NCBI GenBank assembly: GCA_017450105.1
Contig: JAFSXC010000083.1
Location: 1-35,297 of the forward strand
DNA: 35,297 bases
Reading direction: 5' to 3'
Origin: Lachnospiraceae bacterium
GTDB lineage: Bacteria; Bacillota; Clostridia; Lachnospirales; Lachnospiraceae
Position 1 is the first letter of the stretch; every line of letters starts with the position of its first letter. The position numbers were made by a program, and so were the translations under genes. The notes beneath the pieces were generated by a model. It made no database searches. It was not told the DNA's origin and worked only from the letters and a program-made list of their open reading frames with translations. Positions 16,270-25,700 of the stretch are shown in pieces.

Positions 16270-17106
16270 ATGGGAAAAAGTCCTCTGAACCTCAAAGAAC
16301 GCTATCGGAACAGCCGCGTCTCCGGCGTTGTGTCCGTTGTCGGAAATACCTTTAAGGAGCTCTTTTCCGCGATCCTTCCGCTGCTGTTATATTATGCGGT
16401 TACGATCCCGGTGCTTCTGATCCTGAACCTGCTCTTCGGGGACGGCCGGGACAACGGAATGTATGTGATCATGCAGGGGATCGCGGCGGCAGCAGTGCTT
16501 CCGTTTTTCCACCGGATGTACCGCTATGACCGTCTGCGAAGAGACATCCATGTGACCTATACAAGAAGGGAAAAGATCCTTCGCTATTCCTACGCGGCGC
16601 TGACCATCGGGATCTTAAGCGTTGCGATCAATAACCTGTTCGGGATCCTTCGGATCGACCAGCTTTCGGTCGGCTGGAAGCAGGCCGAGGCGGCCTTCTA
16701 CGGGGGGACCTGGGTTACGGAGCTGCTGTTCCTCGGGATCCTGATCCCCTATGTGGAGGAGTTCCTTTACCGCGGCCTGATCTACGAACGCTTCCGTGAC
16801 AGGTACCCCATCCACCGCTCCATCATCATCACCTCTGTGATCTTCGGAGTGCTGCATTTTAATGTAGCACAGTTTTTGTATGCCTTCGCTATAGGACTGT
16901 TTCTGGCGAGCTTCGCCGAACGGTACCATTCTTTTTTCCCTGCCTTCCTGGGGCATGCTTTGGCCAATTGCATAGCCGTCCTGAGACAGGAGATCCATCT
17001 TTCTCTGGATGAAAACCGCGCTGTTTCTTTGGTCGCCACAATCCTCTTTGCCGCCGCGGGCACCTTTCTTTACGGTCTGCAGTTCAAGATTAAGAGATTG
17101 AAATAA
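16270..17106 (+). CDS. CPBP-family intramembrane metalloprotease
   Basis: A 278-residue polytopic membrane protein of the CAAX-protease/Abi (CPBP) family. The active-site motifs are all present: E163-E164-x-x-x-R168 (EEFLYRG), F-x-x-x-H196 (FGVLH) and H229-x-x-x-N233 (HALAN). Around eight hydrophobic segments are visible. Members process prenylated or other membrane peptides, or give immunity to self-made bacteriocins; no bacteriocin gene is visible here. It lies 4 bp after the topoisomerase A stop and probably ends that operon. No clear intrinsic terminator follows it. Confidence 0.88.
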   Translation: MGKSPLNLKERYRNSRVSGVVSVVGNTFKELFSAILPLLLYYAVTIPVLLILNLLFGDGRDNGMYVIMQGIAAAAVLPFFHRMYRYDRLRRDIHVTYTRREKILRYSYAALTIGILSVAINNLFGILRIDQLSVGWKQAEAAFYGGTWVTELLFLGILIPYVEEFLYRGLIYERFRDRYPIHRSIIITSVIFGVLHFNVAQFLYAFAIGLFLASFAERYHSFFPAFLGHALANCIAVLRQEIHLSLDENRAVSLVATILFAAAGTFLYGLQFKIKRLK

Positions 17107-17186
17107 AGAGTAGAATCGGCGGGCATTTCCTGCGCTCGTGCGTTATTAAGTCCCGCTGACACCCCCGGCGGCAACTGCGCAGGGGG

Positions 17187-17213
17187 AGGTCCCGCCAGTT
17201 GTGAACAGTAACA
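17187..17213 (+). repeat. Dispersed repeat copy C, ending in an exact dyad motif (copy 3)
   Basis: These 27 bases match 31017-31043 at 24 of 27 positions (GGTCCCGCCA, two variable bases, TGTGAACAGTAACA). The exact 14-mer is at 17200-17213. The rest of the 287-bp gap between the protease and the kinase (17107-17393) holds GC-rich DNA with weak inverted repeats, a -10 hexamer and a small leader hairpin (AAGGCC/GGCCTT, 17349-17364). I see no gene in it. Confidence 0.6.
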
Positions 17214-17252
17214 CTGTATAGGGGGACCTTTATCCGGAAAGGAAAAACATAT

Positions 17253-17281
17253 ACAAATTCCCCCAGCTCCTGTGCTATAGT
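17253..17281 (+). promoter_or_regulatory. Predicted promoter of the hybrid kinase (good -10, weak -35)
   Basis: TATAGT at 17276-17281. The -35 is poor (ACAAAT at 17 nt or TACAAA at 18 nt spacing), which would suit an activated promoter. The 13-base dyad core ends 63 nt before the -10, against 62 nt at the two other dyad-linked promoters. Confidence 0.4.
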
Positions 17282-17393
17282 ATTAGATAAGACATCCGGG
17301 TGTGGCTGACAGCATCCGGCACGCGACGATTTGAAGGCTTGAAAAATAAAGGCCATAAGGCCTTACGGAGGCGTGCGCGGAAGGAGTTAAGAA

Positions 17394-20300
17394 GTGTCAA
17401 GGAGTAATACCATGCAGAGAAACAGAAGAATCAGCAATGACATCATGACCACCATTCCCTCCAAGGAAGGGATGTCTGCGGCCGAGTGGCTGGCAGAACA
17501 GATGCCCGGCGGCTTTTTTATCTATCGTGCAGATGAGACGATGGAGCTTTTGTACATAAACCAGGCCACCTGTGATATCTACGGCTGTGAGACCGTAGAG
17601 GAGTTTCGGGAGCTGACCGGAAATAACTTCCGGGGCATGGTGCATCCGGAGGACTTTGAAAAGATCCAGAGCTCCATCGACGAGCAGATCTCGCAGCCGT
17701 CCAACAGGAGAAGCATGGATTATGTTGTGTACCGGATTATTCGAAAGGACGGGTCTGTCCGGTGGGTGGATGACTACGGCCACTTTGCTACACTTCCGGG
17801 CTACGGGGATGTTTATTATGTGTTCATAGAGGATATTACCGACCACAGGATGGCCGAGGAGGAGAAGGAGAAGGCCCGGAACCTCGCCTTTGCGCTGGAG
17901 CAGGCGGAGCAGGCCAACAGCTCCAAGAGCGCCTTCTTATCGAATATGAGCCATGAGATACGGACCCCCATTACCGCCATTCTCGGGATGAATGAGATGA
18001 TACAGCGGGAGACGGATAATTCCGTGATCCTGGACTATTCCGAGAATATCAGAAAGGCGGGGGTGAGCCTTCTCGGGATCATCAGCGATATTCTGGATTT
18101 CTCGAAGATCGAGACCGGTAAGATGACGCTGGAAAACGAGGAGTATTCCCTTTCGTCTCTGATCGTGGATCTCTATAACCTGGTGCAGTTTCGGGCGGAG
18201 GCAAAGGGACTGACGCTGAGCTTTTCCGTGGATCCGGAGCTTCCCTGCCATCTTTACGGCGATGAGATCCGCGTAAAGCAGATCATTACAAACCTTCTTA
18301 CCAATGCGGTAAAATATACGGAAAAGGGCTCCGTGGATTTTGAGATCTGGTTTAAGGAAAAGACGGAGGATTCGGTAAGCTATGAGGTATCGGTGACGGA
18401 TACGGGGATCGGGATCCGCCCGGAGGATATGGAGCGGCTGTTTGAGCCCTTTGACCGGCTGGATATGAAAAAGACCAGAAGCATCGAGGGAACCGGCCTC
18501 GGCCTTGCCATTACAAGACAGCTCCTGTTGATCATGGGAAGTGAGCTCAAGGTGGAAAGCCATTATGAAAAGGGCTCAAAATTCTCGTTTGTATTGACGC
18601 AGAAGGTTTCCGACTGGACGCCGGTCGGAGAGTTTACGCCGGATTTGCATATCGATGAGACCGAGTATAACCGCAGAAAAAATTCGCTCTTTACCGCCCC
18701 GGGACTGAGCCTCCTGGTGGTGGATGATACCCCGATGAATCTGCAGGTGATCGCGGGGCTTTTAAAGCGTACCAAAATGCATATCGATGTGGCGACCAGC
18801 GGGGCGGAGTGTGTGGAAAAGTTCGGAAACGAGCATTACGATCTGGTCTTTTTGGATTACCGGATGCCGCAGATGAATGGGATCGAGACGCTGGAGGCCT
18901 TAAGAAATACCTTTCCGGAAAAATTTGAAAAAACGCCCGTGATCTCCCTGACGGCCAGCGCGGTCTCCGGCGATAAGGAAAAGATGATAAAGGCCGGCTT
19001 TACCGATTATCTTTCGAAGCCGGTAAATATCGATGAGATGGAGCGCATGATGATCAAATACCTGCCGCAGGATTCGGTCATTTTAAACGCCGGGACCGGG
19101 GATGAGGACGAGGACGACGAGTTTTCAAAGCTGCCGGAGCTTCTCTTCATGCATCATGAGCTCGAACCCGGGAAGGGTCTGGAATACTGCGGAGACGCCG
19201 AGGACTATATGTTTGCGATCGAGACCTACGCGATGTCGATCGATACCCGTTCGCAGCAGATCGAGAACAATTTCAGGGACGGTGATTATGAAAACCTGAC
19301 GATCAATGTCCACTCGTTAAAGAGTACCTCGGAGGCGATCGGTGCCTGTACGCTTTCTGCGAAGGCAAAGGTTCTGGAGCAGGCCGCGAAGTCCCGGGAC
19401 AGCCTGCTCCTGTCAAAGGAGCTTCCGGGAATGCTTTCGGATTACCGCGCGCTGAAGGATATTCTCGGAGAGATTTTGCAAAGCTATGAGAATAAGGAGG
19501 CAGCCTCCGGGGTTTCGCTCAAGGTGGCCGAGGAGGAGAAAAAGCAGCAGCTCACCAGGGCTTTAGAGGAGGCGGAACGCGCCAATCTGGCGAAGACCGC
19601 GTTCTTCTCCAACATGAGCCACGAGATCCGGACGCCGATGAATGACATCGTCGGACTTTACAATCTGGCTCTCCGGAAGCCGGACCTGGACGATGACACC
19701 AGAGAGATCGTTACACAGATCGGTACCTGCGCCAGACACCTGATTTCCCTGATCAATGACATCCTGGAAATGAGCCTGATCGAATCCGGAAATATGAAGC
19801 TCAAGGAGGAGGAATTTTCGCTCGGGAATATGCTCGAGCAGATAAATACCGTGACCGAATCCAGGTGCGAGGAAAAGAAGCTTGTCTTTGACTGCTCCGT
19901 GGTCGGACGCATGGATGACCATTATATCGGCGATGAGCTGAAGCTCAAGCAGATGCTCTTTAATATTCTGGAAAACGCGGTTTTATATACCCCGCAGGGA
20001 GGTGGGATATCCATTACGATAAAGGAGGGAGACCGGACCGCGGACAGGGTGAATATGTGCTTTACGATTACCGACAGCGGCCGGGGGATCGCGCCGGAGT
20101 TTCTGCCCCGTTTGTTTGAGCCCTTTGCAAAGGAAAACGAAGGCGGGGAAAACCGGGCGGAAAGTACCGGCCTTGGTCTGGCCATTACGAAAAACGTTGT
20201 GGATATGATGGGCGGAAGGATCGAGGTGAGCTCGGAGAAGGGGAAGGGATCGACCTTCACGGTCAGTATTCCTCTCGGGCTTTGCCAGGGAAAGGAAACC

Positions 20301-21119
20301 GGGAAGTATGATTTTGATCCGTCGAGCCTGCGGGCGTTGATCGTGGATGATGATGTTACGGCCTGTGAGCATGCCAGAATGGTGCTTCACCGGATCGGGA
20401 TCGATGCCGAGTATGTTCTGAACGGGAAGGAGGCTCTGGCCATGCTGGAAACGCTCCCCGGCCGTCAGGCGCCCTTTAACCTGATGCTCGTCGACTGGAA
20501 GATGCCGGAGATGGACGGCGTGGAGCTCACAAGACGGATCCGCGAAAATACCGACCGCAGCGATATGACGATCGTGCTTACGACCTATAACTGGTATGAG
20601 ATCATGGAAGAAGCCTTCCATGCCGGTGTGGACGGCTTTTTGTCCAAGCCGATGTTTATGGGGAATATAAGAGAAGAGCTCGGGAAGATCCTGGCTGACC
20701 ATCATACGAGGATCGTAAAGTCCAAAAAGGCGGCTACCTTAAGCGGCCGCAGGATCCTTCTCGCGGAGGACATGGAATTAAACGCCAGCATTATGGCAAA
20801 GCTCCTGGGGATGAATGATATAAGGACCGACTGTGCCTCCACCGGGGAAGAGGCCCTGGAGCTGTTTGAAAAAAGCGCGGCCGGTACCTACGATGCGATT
20901 CTGATGGATATTCGGATGCCGAAGCTGAACGGCCTGGATGCCGCGCGAAAAATCCGGGCCATGGACCGGAGCGACGCGAAATCCATACCGATTATTGCCC
21001 TGACGGCGAATGTCCTGGATGAGGATATCCGGCACTCCTTCGAGGCGGGAATGAATGCGCATCTTGCCAAACCGGTGGAGCCGGACGAGCTGTTTACGGT
21101 ATTGAAGAGTCTGTTGTGA
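17394..21119 (+). CDS. Hybrid histidine kinase: PAS-HK-REC-HPt-HK-REC-REC
   Basis: A 1241-residue soluble-looking kinase with no obvious membrane segment. Domains in order: PAS (~33-155); HisKA with H187 in NMSHEIRTPI; HATPase (TNLLTNAVKYT, DTGIGI, GTGLGLAI); receiver 1 with D488; HPt with H640 in VHSLKSTSEAIGA; second HisKA with H743 in NMSHEIRTPM; second HATPase (FNILENAVLYT, DSGRGI, STGLGLAI); receiver 2 with D1034; receiver 3 with D1172, ending AHLAKPVEPDEL. All phospho-sites and ATP-binding boxes look intact. The GTG start at 17394 is preferred over ATG 17412 because AAGGAG lies 7 nt before it. It has no output domain of its own. The next gene, a lone receiver 23 bp downstream, is a likely partner. 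Confidence 0.95.
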   Translation: MSRSNTMQRNRRISNDIMTTIPSKEGMSAAEWLAEQMPGGFFIYRADETMELLYINQATCDIYGCETVEEFRELTGNNFRGMVHPEDFEKIQSSIDEQISQPSNRRSMDYVVYRIIRKDGSVRWVDDYGHFATLPGYGDVYYVFIEDITDHRMAEEEKEKARNLAFALEQAEQANSSKSAFLSNMSHEIRTPITAILGMNEMIQRETDNSVILDYSENIRKAGVSLLGIISDILDFSKIETGKMTLENEEYSLSSLIVDLYNLVQFRAEAKGLTLSFSVDPELPCHLYGDEIRVKQIITNLLTNAVKYTEKGSVDFEIWFKEKTEDSVSYEVSVTDTGIGIRPEDMERLFEPFDRLDMKKTRSIEGTGLGLAITRQLLLIMGSELKVESHYEKGSKFSFVLTQKVSDWTPVGEFTPDLHIDETEYNRRKNSLFTAPGLSLLVVDDTPMNLQVIAGLLKRTKMHIDVATSGAECVEKFGNEHYDLVFLDYRMPQMNGIETLEALRNTFPEKFEKTPVISLTASAVSGDKEKMIKAGFTDYLSKPVNIDEMERMMIKYLPQDSVILNAGTGDEDEDDEFSKLPELLFMHHELEPGKGLEYCGDAEDYMFAIETYAMSIDTRSQQIENNFRDGDYENLTINVHSLKSTSEAIGACTLSAKAKVLEQAAKSRDSLLLSKELPGMLSDYRALKDILGEILQSYENKEAASGVSLKVAEEEKKQQLTRALEEAERANLAKTAFFSNMSHEIRTPMNDIVGLYNLALRKPDLDDDTREIVTQIGTCARHLISLINDILEMSLIESGNMKLKEEEFSLGNMLEQINTVTESRCEEKKLVFDCSVVGRMDDHYIGDELKLKQMLFNILENAVLYTPQGGGISITIKEGDRTADRVNMCFTITDSGRGIAPEFLPRLFEPFAKENEGGENRAESTGLGLAITKNVVDMMGGRIEVSSEKGKGSTFTVSIPLGLCQGKETGKYDFDPSSLRALIVDDDVTACEHARMVLHRIGIDAEYVLNGKEALAMLETLPGRQAPFNLMLVDWKMPEMDGVELTRRIRENTDRSDMTIVLTTYNWYEIMEEAFHAGVDGFLSKPMFMGNIREELGKILADHHTRIVKSKKAATLSGRRILLAEDMELNASIMAKLLGMNDIRTDCASTGEEALELFEKSAAGTYDAILMDIRMPKLNGLDAARKIRAMDRSDAKSIPIIALTANVLDEDIRHSFEAGMNAHLAKPVEPDELFTVLKSLL

Positions 21120-21142
21120 GGATTGCTTTAAGGAGGAAAAAA

Positions 21143-21505
21143 ATGAGCCATATTTTGCTTGTTGATGACGATGAAGATATGCTTGCCCTGACCGGCCGCT
21201 GGCTGGAGAAGGCCGGATACCGGGTGTCAAAGGCCCCCTCCGGGAAGGAGGCGCTGGCCCTGATCGAGGAAGAGAAGCCGGACCTTGTTCTTTTGGATTA
21301 TGCGATGCCCGATATGAACGGGCCCGAGGTGTTGAAGGAAATCCGCCTGCGCGATGAGAGCCAGAAAATAACGGTGCTTTTCCGAACGGGGCTTGACGAC
21401 CCCGATGCCGCGAATCAGGAGGGAGAATACCGGGCCGACGGAATCGTGTCCAAATCCGAGGGGAAGCCCGGCCTTATGAAGGCCGTAGCGGCAGCGCTCG
21501 GATAA
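21143..21505 (+). CDS. Single-domain response regulator (receiver only)
   Basis: A 120-residue CheY-like protein: acidic pocket DDDED (8-12), phospho-acceptor D52 in LVLLDYAMP, conserved Thr in VLFRTG, and Lys in IVSKSEG. No DNA-binding or enzymatic output domain follows. The start at 21143 is chosen over the in-frame ATG at 21116 (which overlaps the kinase stop) because of AAGGAGG 7 nt upstream. It probably accepts phosphate from, or acts as a phosphate sink for, the upstream hybrid kinase. It ends 13 bp from the convergent aminotransferase gene, with no clear terminator between. Confidence 0.9.
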   Translation: MSHILLVDDDEDMLALTGRWLEKAGYRVSKAPSGKEALALIEEEKPDLVLLDYAMPDMNGPEVLKEIRLRDESQKITVLFRTGLDDPDAANQEGEYRADGIVSKSEGKPGLMKAVAAALG

Positions 21506-21518
21506 AGAGAATCTTTCG

Positions 21519-22607
21519 TCAGTTCAGCAAAAGCGAAAGCAGCCGGTCGTTCTGCTCCGGCATTAAAAAGCACAGGCGGATGAACCGGTCGGAGAGGAAG
21601 GGGAAGTTTTTGAGGTCACGGATCATCATGGCTTCCCTTATGCATTTTTCGAACAGAAGGCCGGAATTTAACTCCGGGTCCAGGACCTTTAACATCATGA
21701 AATTGGCGGTCGGGCGGATCGGGGAGAAGCGCCGGCTTTCTTTGAAGACCGAATAGAGCCTCTCCCTTTCCTGATGGATCAGAGCCCTTGTTTTTTCGAT
21801 ATAATCCCGGTCCCTGAACATAACGGGCCCCAGGGCCGCGGCCAGAGAATTTACGGTCCAGGGCGTTTCGGTGGAGTGGAATTTTTCATACAGCTCCCGG
21901 TTCTGGGTAATCATATAACCGAGCCGAAGCCCCGGCAGCGCAAAGAATTTCGAGGTCCCGCGGAGTACCGCGAGATTTTCGTATTCCTGGGTCAAGGGGA
22001 CCGCCGAGATCCGCCCCGGGTCCTCGGCAAACTCGATGTAGGTTTCGTCTATGAGAAGAAAAACGCCGTGCTCCATGCAGACGTTTAAGATCCTGCGAAG
22101 CTCCTCCGTCGAAACGTTCGTACCCGTAGGATTGTTCGGGTTACATAAAACCAGAAGAGAGGGCTCGCTTTCGAGCTTCTCGATCAACGCCTCCGTATTG
22201 AGAGAAAACCCCTCCTCCTCCCGCAGCGGAAAGTATTTTACCGTCCCTTTGTTGATGATTACGGCCCGCTCGTATTCGGAATAGGTGGGACCGATGATCA
22301 GCGCCCTTTTCGGGGCGGCCTTTGACATAAAATGCGTTATCAGCTCGCTGCTCCCGCTGCCCGTAAGAATAAAGTCTTCGGGGCAGTCTGCGTAGGCTGC
22401 GATCGCGCGTTTCAGATCCTTATATTCCCGGTCCGGATAGGCCGAAAGACAGTCCAGATGGGCTTTCGCATATTCCAGGACGCTCTTTGGCATTCCCAGC
22501 GGATTTACGTTCCCGGAGAAGCTCAGGATCTTTTCCTTCGGGATTTTGTATAGCTCTTCTATTTTTTCCAGATCACTGCCGTGAAAATGGTCTTTATGGC
22601 GAAGCAA
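21519..22607 (-). CDS. PLP-dependent class I/II aminotransferase, HisC/CobD-like
   Basis: A 362-residue fold-type I PLP enzyme. Key segments are FSGNVNPLG (30-38), TGSGSSELI, NPNNPTG (156-162), DETYIEF (187-193), the Schiff-base lysine K220 in RGTSKFF, and GLRLGY. The opening HGSDLEKIEELY...FSGNVNPLG resembles the threonine-phosphate decarboxylase CobD start as well as histidinol-phosphate aminotransferase. There are no cobalamin or histidine genes nearby to decide between them. Translation appears to begin at TTG: AAGGAGAGG lies 5 nt before it and no ATG is suitably placed. Confidence 0.85.
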   Translation of the reverse strand: MLRHKDHFHGSDLEKIEELYKIPKEKILSFSGNVNPLGMPKSVLEYAKAHLDCLSAYPDREYKDLKRAIAAYADCPEDFILTGSGSSELITHFMSKAAPKRALIIGPTYSEYERAVIINKGTVKYFPLREEEGFSLNTEALIEKLESEPSLLVLCNPNNPTGTNVSTEELRRILNVCMEHGVFLLIDETYIEFAEDPGRISAVPLTQEYENLAVLRGTSKFFALPGLRLGYMITQNRELYEKFHSTETPWTVNSLAAALGPVMFRDRDYIEKTRALIHQERERLYSVFKESRRFSPIRPTANFMMLKVLDPELNSGLLFEKCIREAMMIRDLKNFPFLSDRFIRLCFLMPEQNDRLLSLLLN

Positions 22608-22644
22608 GGAAACCTCTCCTTTCTTGCATCATAGGGCAAAATCA

Positions 22645-22674
22645 ATTATAATAATAACGTTGAGGCTCTGTCTC
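22645..22674 (-). promoter_or_regulatory. Predicted promoter of the aminotransferase gene
   Basis: On the minus strand: GAGACA (22674-22669), an 18-nt spacer, and a perfect TATAAT (22650-22645), about 38 nt before the TTG start. A weak plus-strand -10 (TATAGT, 22696-22701) with no good -35 could serve the divergent giant gene. Confidence 0.45.
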
Positions 22675-22741
22675 GAACTGTGATGCTAAGACCATTATAG
22701 TCCGAAGCGGCAATAAATCAAGGACGGGAGAAACCAAGGCC

Positions 22742-25700
22742 GTGTACGAAACCCTTACGGCGCTCGCAAATGGAAAAGTCATAAGAACCGGACCGCTTCT
22801 CCAGTTTTCATCGGACAAGGTGGAGCTGGAGGTGCTTGAGGGACATTCCCTTTCCGGCCATTTCACAGCCACCGTATTAAACGACGGAAAGGTTCGGGGA
22901 GTATGCTTGGCAACGGGGCTTCGCATGAACTGCCTGACGCCTCAGTTCGAAGGTACCTCCGTTACGATCCGTTATGAATACGACAGCACAGGCTTACGGG
23001 AAGGGGATATTGAGAAGGGTTATTTTTCTCTGATCTGCAATCAGTGTGAATATAGCCTTTCTTTTGTTGTGACCATAGTTCGTCCTTATGCGCTTTCCGC
23101 GACCGGTAAGATCCGGACGATCGCGGATTTTTCCCGGCTTGCCGAAACCAACTGGGAGGAGGCCGGAAGGATATTCCGCTCCACGGCCTTCCGGGGGCTT
23201 TTTAAGGAGGGAGAGGAAAACCTTGGCCTTCTCTACCGGATGCTGCTGCCGGGTGCGTCCTGCGGGAACAGCATGAATGAGTTTCTGATCGCCGGAGGGA
23301 AAAAGGACAGAAACACGTTATGCCTGGAAAGGGAGTCTGTCGAGTTTCCTGCGCTTTTGGAGAAAAGCAGGGAAAGCCTGATGCTCCGCATGGAGGGCTA
23401 CGGAGGCTTTTCGGTAAGTGTATCCTCGGATGCCGCCTTTATGGAGCCCTGCAAAACCCTGATCACAGAAGAGGATCTGATCGGGAAAAGCTATGAGTTT
23501 TCCTACATGCTGGATCCGAGAAGGATCCATGCCGGGATCAACCGCGGCCATATCATCTTCCGGGACGGAAGAGAGGAAAAGCGCTTTACCGTAACGGTCA
23601 GAGGACCGATCCTTTCGGAGGAGGAGAAGAAGGAAAGGGAGCTTAAGCTCGAGGTAAAGAAAAATCTTCTGCTTCTGGGCCAATACTATCTTTCCTACCG
23701 GCTGAAGCGGATGGTGACCGGGGAATGGACGAAAAAGACCGTGGATATCTGCCGCCATCTTCTGGCTCTGCAGCCGGATAATTCCTGGTGGAAGCTGATC
23801 CAGGCCCAGGCCTTCCTCGTAAACCGGCAAAAGCAGGATGCCAGATGGATCCTTGATGCCTGGCGAAGGGAAAGGCTGTCTAAGGATAATGAGATCTACG
23901 GCTATTTCCTTTATCTCTGTACCCTTTCGGAACGGGAGAAGGGCTATGTGGACAAGGTAAGCCAGGAGGTGGAGGATATCTACCGCCGCCATCCGGAAAG
24001 CCTGATCCTGTTCTGGGTAAGGCTGTTTCTCAAGGAAGAATTTATGGAAAGCGACAGCCGGCGGCTGGATGCGATCAAGCTCCGCTTTGACTTCGGCGCC
24101 GCGTCTCCCTTCCTGTATCTGGAGGCCTTCCTCGTCATGCACCAGGACCCGGCGCTGATCACGCGGCTGGATCCCTTTGAGATCCGTGTGCTGTGGTGGG
24201 CGGCCAGAAACGATGCGCTGAGCCGCGATCTCGTGCTGCAGCTTTCGGCGCTGACGAGTATGAAAAAGGATTTTGACCCGGTGCTTGTAAGGCTTCTGAA
24301 GCTGGCCTATGAGGTGTTCCCGGGAGACGATCTGGTCCTGTCCGTCTGCTCCTATCTGATCCGGACCGCTACCTACGGACCCCGGTATTTCTGGTGGTTT
24401 GAAAAAGGGGTTGAGCTGAACCTGAGGGTGACCGGTCTTTCGGAGGCCTATCTCCTTTCCCTGGAGGAGGGGAGCAAAAAGGAGCTGCCGAAGGTGATCC
24501 AGATGTATTTCCGTTATGAGACGCCGCTTCCCGACCGGAAGGTTGCCCTCCTTTTTGAACGGATCGTCCGGGAAAAGAAGGAGAATATGGAGCGGTACCT
24601 TTCCTTCCGGCGGTCGATGGAAAGCTTTGCGATCCAGGAGATGAACGACGGCCAGATGAACGAAAGCCTGGCGGTGATCTACCATGATCTTTTAAAGGAC
24701 GGTCTGATCAACCGGGAGATCGCCATCGCCATGGAGTCCATGATGTTTTCGTTTCTTGTGCAGTGTCCGAATCCCAACATGGCAACGCTCCATGTAAAGC
24801 ACCAGGAGCTGAAGGAGGAGCAGACCATCCCCTTAAAGGACGGGAAGGCCTTTATCTCTCTCTATACCAGGAATTACTGCATCGTGGCCGAGGACCGGGA
24901 GGGACGGCGCTACAGCGCTCTCGGAGCGGATATTACGATCCAGCCCCTGATGCGGCCCCATGACTATCTGAAGAGGTGCATGGAGCGCTCCGGCCTGAGA
25001 GAAAAATATGTGCTCTACGATATCGCCGGGAAGGAAAACATAACGATCCCGCTGACGGAGAAAAAGGAGGAGCTGATCTTTCTTCTCGAGGATGAGGGGA
25101 TTACGGATGCCTATAAGGCAAAGCTGCTTCCCCTGGTGCTTAAGGTTTATGAGGGAGAGGACGAGGCAGAGGAGCTTCTTGCCTATGTCCGGAAAATGGA
25201 TGTGGCGCTTCCCGAACGGGAGGTTTTATCCAACCTGACCTCGCTTTTGATCGAAAAACGATATTATGAAGAGGCCTACGAGCTGGTGCTTCGGATCGGC
25301 GCGGAGCGGATGGATCCGCAGCAGCTTGTGCCGCTGATGACCGCGAAGATCCGGGAAAAGGAGTTTGAGGAGGATGAGACCTTAAAGAGCCTGGTGCTCT
25401 ATACCTTTTTGCAGAGGAAGTACAACGAGGACATGCTTACCTATCTGTGCCGCTATCTGAACGGGACCACGGAGGACATGGCTTCGGTTTACCGCCACGC
25501 AAAGGGCTTCGGTCTGGAAACCTACGATCTTGCGGAGCGTATCCTTGCCCAGATGCTGTACACCGGCCGGATGGAGCCCGATGCCTTTTCCATCTTCCGG
25601 GATTATCTCGAGGAGGGCGGCAGAGAGCTTTATATCGAGGCCTATCTGAACTATACGGCGGATGCCTATTTTGTCCGCGGCGTGCCTGCGGAGCCGGAGA

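Noticed and set aside
22696..22701. Plus-strand -10 (TATAGT) for the giant gene
   Set aside because: No acceptable -35 at 16-18 nt spacing. It is kept only as a note, because the operon clearly needs a promoter somewhere in 22608-22741.
23318..24685. 455-codon minus-strand open frame inside the giant gene
   Set aside because: It lies wholly within the plus-strand coding frame, its translation is rich in His, Gln, Arg and Pro without any domain, and it has no ribosome binding site. It is a shadow of GC-rich coding DNA.
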